From Lutispora sp. (GTDB lineage Bacteria > Bacillota > Clostridia > Lutisporales > Lutisporaceae), in NCBI GenBank assembly GCA_028709965.1, contig JAQUTA010000001.1, forward strand, positions 66,521 through 99,336: DNA of 32,816 nt, in the 5' to 3' direction. A model generated the notes under the pieces. That model saw only the letters and a program-made list of their open reading frames with translations. It did not search any database and had not been told where the DNA came from. Shown here one piece after another: positions 21,007 through 28,295 of the stretch. Made by a program: the position numbers and the translations under genes. Within the stretch, counting starts at the first letter, position 1. Each line of letters begins with the position of its first letter.

Positions 21007-21375
21007 CTATTTTTCTTCTGCTCCTATAGTATATTTATCAACGATTTTCCCCTTCATAATATGCTCATTTATCACTCTAATAGCTTTTGAAGGATTCATT
21101 TTTACATATGTTACCTTTTCTTCTCCCGGCCTGTACACTTCAACAATGGGCTCAAGCCTGCACATACCAATGCATCCTGTCTGTGCAACAACAACATCTG
21201 CCAATTCATTTTTCTTTATTTCATCCATAATGGACATAAGAACCGGTCTAGCACCTGCAGCAATACCACATGTTGCCATACCTACTACTACCCTTATTCC
21301 TGACTGATCTTTTCTCAAGTTGATTGTATCTAAGGTCTTTTTTCTGATTTCTTCTAAATCTTTAATTGATTTCAT
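21007..21375 (-). CDS. (2Fe-2S) ferredoxin-domain protein, HndB-like
   Basis: VVVGMATCGIAAGARPVLMSIMDEI...VVVAQTGCIGMCRLEPIVEVY; thioredoxin-like 2Fe-2S fold, gene between ATPase and HydB-like gene. Confidence 0.85.
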   Translation of the reverse strand: MKSIKDLEEIRKKTLDTINLRKDQSGIRVVVGMATCGIAAGARPVLMSIMDEIKKNELADVVVAQTGCIGMCRLEPIVEVYRPGEEKVTYVKMNPSKAIRVINEHIMKGKIVDKYTIGAEEK

Positions 21376-21926
21376 TTCTCCGCACCTCCACTTAAACTAT
21401 TGAAACCTTCCTCTAAGAACCCCTTTATCCAAGAAAGAACCTGAGGCTCATTTATAGACACTTCACCTAAAGCCTGCTTTATTTCTCTTGTATCAAAACG
21501 AAATTCTTTACTATTATAATTATGAATATAAATAAAATCTATTTCAGGATTGCCCATGACTATGGTTAAAATTGTCTCAATCATATTTCCCAGGGGTGCC
21601 CTGTCTATATGACTATGCTTGAACCAAGCAATAACCGTAGTACCCTTGCCCCTCTCAGATTGGATTTTCAGGTTTCCATCACATCGAGTGCATGCGTCAT
21701 AAAGCAAAGGCACTCCAAGCCCGACTCTCCTGGTTTTTCTTCCTGTGGTAAAAGGATCTTTTATTCTTTCAGCTAATTCCTTGTCCATTCCCGATCCATT
21801 GTCAATTATTTCAATAACCAACGTGTCTGTCGTTAAATCCTCAACAATCTTTACAGTTATTGAATCTGCTTTTGCAGCAATGGAGTTTTGTACAATGTCA
21901 AGTATATGAAGCGATATTTCCTTCAT
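21372..21926 (-). CDS. Histidine-kinase-like (GHKL) ATPase-domain protein of a hydrogenase operon, HydD-like
   Basis: LHILDIVQNSIAAKADSITVKIVED, N/G boxes EIIDNGSGMDKELAERIKDPFTTGRKTRRVGLGVPLLYDA. Confidence 0.85.
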   Translation of the reverse strand: MKEISLHILDIVQNSIAAKADSITVKIVEDLTTDTLVIEIIDNGSGMDKELAERIKDPFTTGRKTRRVGLGVPLLYDACTRCDGNLKIQSERGKGTTVIAWFKHSHIDRAPLGNMIETILTIVMGNPEIDFIYIHNYNSKEFRFDTREIKQALGEVSINEPQVLSWIKGFLEEGFNSLSGGAEK

Positions 21927-21942
21927 AGCTATGGATCCATCT

Positions 21943-22413
21943 TTAATACTTTTTCAATATATCTGGAATATCGTCAGGAACCAATTTGCCGTAAACATCT
22001 TCACCTATCATAATAACCGGCGCCAAACCGCAACAGCCTAGGCATCTGGTTCCAACCAAGGTAAACTTGTTGTCAGCTGTTGTACCACCTGGTTTTACAT
22101 TTAAATCTTTCTGTATCCTTTCATATACTGCTTGAGCATTTTTAACATAGCATGCTGTTCCCAAACATACGCTGATTGTATGCTCCCCCCTTGGTTTCAA
22201 AGTAAACCCGGAGTAAAACGTTGCTACTCCATAAATTTCTGCCATGGGAACGTTTAATTCTTTTGAGATTTTCTTTTGAGCCTCTTCAGGAAGATATCCA
22301 AAAAGCTCTTGTGTCTCGTGAAGAACCGGCATTAAGGCTCCTTGCTGGCCTCTGTGGTTTTCAATGATTTTATCCAGCTTCTCCATCTTTTCTTTCATTT
22401 CAAGCTCGTTCAT
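21943..22413 (-). CDS. NuoE/HydC-like 2Fe-2S subunit
   Basis: VCLGTACYVKNAQAVYERIQ ... TRCLGCCGLAPVIMI; four cysteines in the canonical pattern. Start set at ATG 22413 (the track start at 22416 is a TTG). Confidence 0.94.
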   Translation of the reverse strand: MNELEMKEKMEKLDKIIENHRGQQGALMPVLHETQELFGYLPEEAQKKISKELNVPMAEIYGVATFYSGFTLKPRGEHTISVCLGTACYVKNAQAVYERIQKDLNVKPGGTTADNKFTLVGTRCLGCCGLAPVIMIGEDVYGKLVPDDIPDILKKY

Positions 22414-22437
22414 CAAAGAGTCCCCTCCCTAAAATAC

Positions 22438-22467
22438 ATTCTATGAATTGACAAAAATGTGTCAATT
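22438..22467 (-). promoter_or_regulatory. SigA-type promoter with inverted repeat overlapping the -35 box, upstream of the NuoE-like gene
   Basis: Minus-strand TTGACA (22460-22465), 16-nt spacer, TAGAAT (22438-22443); perfect inverted repeat AATTGACA-N6-TGTCAATT at 22446-22467. Confidence 0.65.
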
Positions 22468-22540
22468 AACAACTCTATTTGTTATTGTAACATAACTAAA
22501 AAAAAAATTTAACAATATTTTAAATTTATTATATATTTTT

Positions 22541-23254
22541 TTAGTTTGGACATAATATATTGAATAAATTTGTAAAACTAAGATATTCCATTTCGACAAA
22601 TTGCTCTCTTTCACTAATATCCCATAGGTAATGAGCATCTGATGATACTATATAATTATATTTTTTTAAAAAGGGATGTTTTTTCATTATCGTTTCCGGA
22701 TTATCCTTTTTTGAAAACTCCACGGTTTTTACCTTGAGTGAAGGTGGTATAAACCCAAGGTTTGTGGTAATGCTGTAAGCAGGTCTGTCCACATGGGCAG
22801 GTATGCATATACCTCCCAAACCTCTAACTAATATAAAAACATCGTTTACCGATAAAGCGCAGGAGGCTATAAGCATCTTATCCACTTTGCCAATGATTTC
22901 ATCTCTTTCATTCATAATAAGCTGTCTGCCAAAAACTTCTTCATTGTTTGGGGTATCAGGCATACAATTAAATATGATCTCATCAAACTTCATTGCGCCC
23001 TGAAGATTCTTAAAAAGACAAATTATATGGACTTCCTCCTTTGTTTGGACTTCTATGCCAGGAACAACCATAAGGCCCTGCTTTTTACCTACTTCAATAA
23101 TGGCAGGTAAATTTCTGGCACTGTTGTGATCAGTTACTGCAATAATATCCAAACCTTTTATTAGTGCCATATTAATTATATTATTGGGAGTCATGTCGTC
23201 ATCGCCACAAGGTGATAAGGCAGAATGAATATGCAAATCAACGGCAAATTTCAT
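22541..23254 (-). CDS. PHP domain metal-dependent phosphoesterase-like protein
   Basis: VDLHIHSALSPCGDDDMTPNNIINMALIKGLDIIAVTDHNS ... VVPGIEVQTKEEVHIICLF ... IPAHVDRP ... SSDAH. Confidence 0.9.
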   Translation of the reverse strand: MKFAVDLHIHSALSPCGDDDMTPNNIINMALIKGLDIIAVTDHNSARNLPAIIEVGKKQGLMVVPGIEVQTKEEVHIICLFKNLQGAMKFDEIIFNCMPDTPNNEEVFGRQLIMNERDEIIGKVDKMLIASCALSVNDVFILVRGLGGICIPAHVDRPAYSITTNLGFIPPSLKVKTVEFSKKDNPETIMKKHPFLKKYNYIVSSDAHYLWDISEREQFVEMEYLSFTNLFNILCPN

Positions 23255-23255
23255 A

Positions 23256-23594
23256 TTAGTTACCTAATCCAGCATTTATTAATCCTTTGGATATCATAAA
23301 AGCGCTCTGAGTGGAAACAAGAACCGGTATATTCTCATCCACTGCTTTTTTTATTGTTTCTTCCTCCACCTCTGCATCTTCAGATATTATAATGGAAGAG
23401 AGTTCGAGTAAAGAAGCCACCGCAATAATATTGGTATGAGTTTGAATTGTAATCCATACATCCCCTCTCTGAGCATGAGCCATAACCCAGCTTAAAAGAT
23501 CACCAATATAAGCACCACCTACCTCCCGATCCATACCACATTCTCCGGTTAAAGATCTAAGCCCAAGCTTTTCACACATTTCCTTTACTGTCAT
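23256..23594 (-). CDS. DRTGG-type domain protein
   Basis: MTVKEMCEKLGLRSLTGECGMDREVGGAYIGDLLSWVMAHAQRGDVWITIQTHTNIIAVASLLELSSIIISED. Start set at the ATG preceded by AGGAGGAG rather than the track start 23636. Confidence 0.78.
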   Translation of the reverse strand: MTVKEMCEKLGLRSLTGECGMDREVGGAYIGDLLSWVMAHAQRGDVWITIQTHTNIIAVASLLELSSIIISEDAEVEEETIKKAVDENIPVLVSTQSAFMISKGLINAGLGN

Positions 23595-23610
23595 CTTAAA
23601 TGCACTCCTC

Positions 23611-24888
23611 CTATTTGTTTTTATTTTTAAAGCCATTCATAGTTTTAACTATACAAACAGCTTTACAATTTTCTCCTTTTACTATATCTTCTGCAAAGGC
23701 TCTGCAAGTAGGAGAACCACATACTCCACAGTCCAAACCTGGAAGACTTTTAAGTATTTCAGTTACAAGTTCCATCTTTTGAATGGATTTAACTATATCT
23801 TTATCCAAAGTCATAACCGATTTTGGCTCTATTTTTTCCGTTAACCTTATAAGTCCACTTTCATACATTTTTATAAAGCTATCCAATTCTTCTATTGTGT
23901 GCTTTGTTTCTTTCATTTTTCTTGCATATTTCATTATTCTATTCTTAGCAATAAAAGAATTCTGAATAACAAGAGGTCCTCCAACACAACCTCCTGAACA
24001 AGCTGAACATTCAATGAAATCCACGTCTTCAAGCTTTCCTAACTCCACTTCTTCTAAAACCCTTATAACATCATGAATTCCGTCTACCGCAAGGTAGTTT
24101 TCGATGCCTAATGCAGCCGCTTGACCTCCGGCAATAGGCCAATACAAGGATTCTTTTGTGCTTGTTCCCATATTAGAACTATTACAATCTCCCAGGTTTC
24201 GTACTATTTCTCCATATATCTCTTTCATAGAAAAAGCTCCATCTACGTAGGATTTGCTAATACCTATTGGTTTCCTAATACTAGTAACTCTTGCTGTACA
24301 AGGAGTAATAAAGAAAACACCAATATCCTCAATTTTTATGTTTTCTCTCCTAGAAGCCTCCTTTTTAGCAATCCTAGCTGTTATTTCTAGAGGTGTTTCA
24401 ATATCAATTATATTAGGAATTAGATCTGGAAACCTCATTTGTATAAGCCTTATAACTGCAGGACATGATGAATTAATCAAAGGTAGATTCATGTCTGACT
24501 TTTTAAGCAGATACTCCTTTATAAGATGAATTGAAATATCTGCTCCTACAGTATCCTCAACTACTTCATCAAAGCCTATCTTTTTAATAGCATTAAGCAT
24601 CTCACATATGCTTATATTAGAAGGGAACTGACCATATATCGTCAATGAAGGTATGGCAATAGTATATTTAAACTTTTTTATCATGCTTAAATCATCTGTT
24701 ATAGCACTCTTTGCATGATTAGGACATATCTTTATACATTCACCACAATCTATACATCTCTCAGGGATAATCTTGGCTTTGCCCTCTCTCACCCTTATAG
24801 CTTCAGTAGGGCAAACCTTTAGGCAGCTGGTACATCCTATGCATCTATCTTCTTTTAAAATAACTGAATGCTTATATTCTTCACCCAT
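23611..24888 (-). CDS. [FeFe]-hydrogenase large-subunit-like Fe-S protein, probable sensory/non-catalytic type
   Basis: N-terminal 2x4Fe-4S (CIGCTSCLKVCP, CIDCGECIKICP), hydrogenase-like L1/L2/L3 regions (INSSCPAVIRL, FITPCTARV, ECSACSGGCVGGP), C-terminal 4Fe-4S domain LDCGVCGSPTCRAFAEDIVKGE. Confidence 0.88.
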   Translation of the reverse strand: MGEEYKHSVILKEDRCIGCTSCLKVCPTEAIRVREGKAKIIPERCIDCGECIKICPNHAKSAITDDLSMIKKFKYTIAIPSLTIYGQFPSNISICEMLNAIKKIGFDEVVEDTVGADISIHLIKEYLLKKSDMNLPLINSSCPAVIRLIQMRFPDLIPNIIDIETPLEITARIAKKEASRRENIKIEDIGVFFITPCTARVTSIRKPIGISKSYVDGAFSMKEIYGEIVRNLGDCNSSNMGTSTKESLYWPIAGGQAAALGIENYLAVDGIHDVIRVLEEVELGKLEDVDFIECSACSGGCVGGPLVIQNSFIAKNRIMKYARKMKETKHTIEELDSFIKMYESGLIRLTEKIEPKSVMTLDKDIVKSIQKMELVTEILKSLPGLDCGVCGSPTCRAFAEDIVKGENCKAVCIVKTMNGFKNKNK

Positions 24889-25320
24889 CTATTCACCATC
24901 TTTCAGCATCATTTTCATAGTAATTATAGTTCCTTTCCCAATAATGCTTTCAATGTAAAAACTATCAGCACACTTTTTCATGTTGGGCAATCCCATCCCT
25001 GCGCCAAATCCCATTTCCCTGATTTTATCGGATGCGGTCGAATATCCTTCTTTCATGGCAAGTTCAACATTTTCAATCCCTGGACCTATATCCTTTGCAA
25101 TTATCATTATTGATTTTGGGTCAATGCTAATACTAATGGTTCCCCCTAAGGAATGTATTACTAAATTAATCTCTACTTCATAAGCAGCAATTGCTACTCT
25201 TCTAATAATTCCAGAATCAATGCCTAATTGTCTCAAAATTTTCTTGATTTTACTGGAGGCTTCACCGGCTCTTTCAAAATCATCTTTTTCTATCTGAAAA
25301 TCGTATGCTATATTACCCAT
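24889..25320 (-). CDS. Anti-sigma-factor (RsbW)-like ATP-binding protein
   Basis: AGEASSKIKKILRQLGIDSGIIRRVAIAAYEVEINLVIHSLGG ... IIAKDIGPGIENVELAMKEGYSTASDKIREMGFGAGMGLPNMKK. Confidence 0.87.
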   Translation of the reverse strand: MGNIAYDFQIEKDDFERAGEASSKIKKILRQLGIDSGIIRRVAIAAYEVEINLVIHSLGGTISISIDPKSIMIIAKDIGPGIENVELAMKEGYSTASDKIREMGFGAGMGLPNMKKCADSFYIESIIGKGTIITMKMMLKDGE

Positions 25321-25331
25321 ATGTGTATCTC

Positions 25332-25688
25332 CTAGATTTTATCGTCTTCTATTCCCCTTAATCCACAACTATAGAGTATCCCTGATGTTGTGAAAAGAGT
25401 GTTCTTGGTTGTAAGAATTGCGATGGAATTTTCTCTTGCTAGATCTATAATGTCTCCATCAGGAACCTTTCCCCTTACAAAAAGTATAGCAGTTACATCG
25501 GCCATCTCGGCTGTTCTTATAACTTGAGAATTAATAAGTCCTGTCAAAAGAATTGTCCCTGTTTTTACAAATGCCAAAACATCGCTCATCAAGTCAGCAC
25601 CAAATGCATAAGAAACTTCATTTTCTAATAAGTCTTCACCCCATAGCACGTCAGCTTGCAAAGAATCTCTAATTTCCCTGAGTTTCAT
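25332..25688 (-). CDS. DRTGG-type domain protein
   Basis: MKLREIRDSLQADVLWGEDLLENEVSYAFGADLMSDVLAFVKTGTILLTGLINSQVIRTAEMADVTAILFVRGKVPD. The track start (25706) covers AAGGGAGG, so ATG 25688 is preferred. Confidence 0.78.
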   Translation of the reverse strand: MKLREIRDSLQADVLWGEDLLENEVSYAFGADLMSDVLAFVKTGTILLTGLINSQVIRTAEMADVTAILFVRGKVPDGDIIDLARENSIAILTTKNTLFTTSGILYSCGLRGIEDDKI

Positions 25689-25742
25689 CAGTTTTCCTCC
25701 CTTCATATAGAATTATATAATATAATCCTCTAATTAATAATA

Positions 25743-25778
25743 TGTAAATGCAAATTTACAATGTTAAAAAAGTAACAT
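25743..25778. promoter_or_regulatory. Two adjacent 18-bp inverted repeats (candidate operators, one Rex-like) upstream of the DRTGG/hydrogenase-sensor operon
   Basis: TGTAAA-TGCAAA-TTTACA (25743-25760) directly followed by ATGTTA-AAAAAG-TAACAT (25761-25778). Confidence 0.6.
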
Positions 25779-25790
25779 AACGCTTCAAAT

Positions 25791-25822
25791 AATAACTCCT
25801 CTATCTCTGTAGGGGAGTTATT
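25791..25822 (-). terminator. Probable terminator of the GNAT gene
   Basis: Inverted repeat AATAACTCC...GGAGTTATT with a T-rich 3' flank on the minus strand. Confidence 0.55.
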
Positions 25823-25823
25823 G

Positions 25824-26357
25824 CTACCCAGTCCTAATATCTTTTTTTAAAATAGCTAAGTCTTCATGCCCACTATTTAGATTGATGTATTCTTTAATAG
25901 TTCTTATATGTTGGAAGCCAGCATTTGTCCAAAAATCAATTCCTTTATTGTTTTTGGAAATTACCCCAGTAAAAACCTTCTTGACATCATAGGTTTTGCC
26001 CATGAAAGTTATAAAAGCATTAATACTTTTGTTACCTATCCCTGCATTTCTAAAGTCTTTTTTTATTAAAAATGATGAAATCCAAGCCTCTTCGCTGTTA
26101 TCATAATCAATGCGACCTTTTATAACTCCTACTAGCTCATCATTATCTTTTGAGAAGATTCCTGTAAAAAACTCATGGCTGTTAATTAAAACCTCCAAGT
26201 ATTTTTCTTCCATATCTTCTATGGATAATTGTTTATCTCTTCCAGTAGCAAACATTGAATCATCAGTTTCGTTATATAGTTCTAGGACAAAATCCAATTC
26301 ATCCTTCTTTATATCTCTAAAAAAAAATCCTTCAATTTCTATGTTTAATGTAAGCAT
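25824..26357 (-). CDS. GNAT family N-acetyltransferase
   Basis: FFFRDIKKDELDFVLELYNE ... ISSFLIKKDFRNAGIGNKSINAFITFMG ... VISKNNKGIDFWTNAGF. Confidence 0.8.
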   Translation of the reverse strand: MLTLNIEIEGFFFRDIKKDELDFVLELYNETDDSMFATGRDKQLSIEDMEEKYLEVLINSHEFFTGIFSKDNDELVGVIKGRIDYDNSEEAWISSFLIKKDFRNAGIGNKSINAFITFMGKTYDVKKVFTGVISKNNKGIDFWTNAGFQHIRTIKEYINLNSGHEDLAILKKDIRTG

Positions 26358-26468
26358 AATACCACCCTAAAGATTTATATGTCTATCTATATTCTACACA
26401 AGGTATGAAAATCCTTTTAAAATGAAGATGTAAAATCAGTAAATTCCTGATTCTGATAAGCATAAAAA

Positions 26469-26495
26469 AACTTCAAAGTTTTTAACCTTGAAGTT
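26469..26495 (-). terminator. Rho-independent terminator of the tRNA-Leu gene
   Basis: Minus strand AACTTCAA...TTGAAGTT followed by a T-run. Confidence 0.75.
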
Positions 26496-26509
26496 CAATC
26501 ATTCATATA

Positions 26510-26594
26510 TGGTGCGGGTGATGGGACTTGAACCCATACGCCATTCGACATACGCCCCTCAAACGTACCTGTCTGCCAATTCCAGCACACCCGC
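26510..26594 (-). tRNA. tRNA-Leu (anticodon GAG), CCA encoded
   Basis: Minus strand GCGGGTGTGCTGGAATTGGCAGACAGGTACGTTTGAGGGGCGTATG...GGGTTCAAGTCCCATCACCCGCACCA: 7-bp acceptor stem, long variable arm, loop TTGAGGG. Confidence 0.95.
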
Positions 26595-26623
26595 AAAATA
26601 TTTATAAATTTGCTACATGGATA

Positions 26624-26652
26624 ATTATATAATCTACATAAAGTTATGTCAA
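26624..26652 (-). promoter_or_regulatory. Consensus SigA promoter for tRNA-Leu
   Basis: Minus strand TTGACA, 17-nt spacer, TATAAT, about 30 nt upstream of the tRNA 5' end. Confidence 0.85.
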
Positions 26653-26659
26653 TAACATT

Positions 26660-28267
26660 TTATTCATTCTGCCTTAATGGCTCAGTAATATACCAGTTAT
26701 TAAAAGTTCTGAACAAATTTTCGCTGTCAGCTTGAATTTCTCCTTTTACTTTACTTCTCATTGCCAAAGCATATTCTTTATAAAAAAGACTCAAAACAGG
26801 CAATTCATCCTTAATTATTCTTTGCAGTTCCACATAGTTAACATATCTTTCCTCTTGAGTTAGAACATTATGAGATTGTTCTAATAACAAATCAACACGC
26901 GAGTTGACATACCCACCGTAATTTTTTCCTCCTGCGGCTTGAGAGCTATGGAGAAAATCATATAAATCTGCCTCCGGTGAAAAATTCATACCTACCAGAG
27001 CTAAATCAAATTTTTTTGAATCTATTTGCTTTTTTAATTCTTCAAAAGGCAATATTTTTAAATCAATTATAAACCCAATATCCTCTAGGCTTTTTTTAAT
27101 TTCCTCTACAGCTTTTCTTCTGTAATCGTTTTCTGAATTGGTTATAAGCGATAGCCTAAGCTCCTGTTTTTTATTATCTATTTCTTTTTCAAAAGTTTTA
27201 GAAGCTTCATTATAGGAAAAACCAGCATTATTGATGGCATACTGTGCATCAGCTTTGTTATAGAAATATTTATTAATATCTCCATCAAACATCCAGGAAT
27301 CATATCTTATAGGTGTATCAGTTATTAGAGCATTTCCCAACAGGTACTTCTCTATGATGCTCTTTCTATTTATGCTATACATCAGGGCTTTCCTTATTTC
27401 TTTCTCTGCCAGCACCGGATTTTGAAAATTAACAGCTATAAATTCATAGTCTCTGGAGAGGTATTTATAGGTGTTCACCTCTCTCAACTCTTCATATTTT
27501 TCCCAGTCATATGAAGATGCATTTATAATGTCTATTTGCCCTGATTGAAATGCAGTATCAAAAGAGTCAATATCCTTTATAAAGTTAACTTTAATCTTAG
27601 TAATATACGGTTTATTAGATTGCAAGCTGTACTCATTTGGCTCTAATGTCATGTTCTTTAGTTTGCTATAGGAGACAACTTTATATGGACCTGTTCCCAA
27701 TGGTGTTGCATTTGGGTTTATTCCAAATATATGTTTTGGAATAATAGGAAAACTTAATGCATCCATAGCGTTATATGCAGTATTTCCAAAGTTTATTTTG
27801 ATATTTACATCATCTACTATTTGATAAGAAACAATGTGGTTGAGCTTCAATTTGTATACCGAATCCTGAGCACTTTTTATGGAGTCGAGAGTAAACTTGA
27901 CGTCTGCTGAAGTCACGCTAACTCCATCACTCCAACGTAAGTTTTCCTTAAGCTTCACTATAGCTTGACCTGTGCCTTCCACAAAATTGATTGTCTCAGC
28001 CAATACAAACACTGGCTTCAAATTGGTATCATATTCCACAAGACCATTGAAGAGAAGTTTGCAAATATCTCCATAGCTTTTGCTGTTTACCAGCAGAGGA
28101 TTGAAGCTTAAAGGCTCGATGCATCCAATATTAATAAGTCCACCTTCACCGGGACTTTCGTTATCTATACGCACCTCGGTGCCTCCCTGTATTTCTGGTT
28201 CTGAACAAGACATCAAAAGCAATGAAAGAATGATCAACAATGCTAACAAAATAAATTTCTGTTTCAT
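26660..28267 (-). CDS. ABC transporter substrate-binding lipoprotein, peptide/oligopeptide (SBP_bac_5) type
   Basis: Lipobox LLLMSCSEP; SFNPLLVNSKSYGDICKLLFNGLVEYDTNLKPVFVLAE, LRWSDGVSVTSADVKFTLDSI, ATPLGTGPYKVVSY. Confidence 0.92.
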   Translation of the reverse strand: MKQKFILLALLIILSLLLMSCSEPEIQGGTEVRIDNESPGEGGLINIGCIEPLSFNPLLVNSKSYGDICKLLFNGLVEYDTNLKPVFVLAETINFVEGTGQAIVKLKENLRWSDGVSVTSADVKFTLDSIKSAQDSVYKLKLNHIVSYQIVDDVNIKINFGNTAYNAMDALSFPIIPKHIFGINPNATPLGTGPYKVVSYSKLKNMTLEPNEYSLQSNKPYITKIKVNFIKDIDSFDTAFQSGQIDIINASSYDWEKYEELREVNTYKYLSRDYEFIAVNFQNPVLAEKEIRKALMYSINRKSIIEKYLLGNALITDTPIRYDSWMFDGDINKYFYNKADAQYAINNAGFSYNEASKTFEKEIDNKKQELRLSLITNSENDYRRKAVEEIKKSLEDIGFIIDLKILPFEELKKQIDSKKFDLALVGMNFSPEADLYDFLHSSQAAGGKNYGGYVNSRVDLLLEQSHNVLTQEERYVNYVELQRIIKDELPVLSLFYKEYALAMRSKVKGEIQADSENLFRTFNNWYITEPLRQNE

Positions 28268-28295
28268 AAAATAATTCTTCTCCTCGGTATGCTAT

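Noticed and set aside
19174-22413. Respiratory complex I fragment (nuoEF)
   Set aside because: No nuoG or membrane subunits, HydB-like architecture with N-terminal 2Fe-2S and C-terminal 2x4Fe-4S, and interleaved ATPase and HndB-like genes fit a soluble hydrogenase-type module.
23611-24888. Calling this gene the catalytic HydA missing from the cluster
   Set aside because: L1 lacks the second cysteine of TSCCP, L2 and L3 are divergent, and the C-terminal 4Fe-4S domain and gene context fit a sensory or accessory type.
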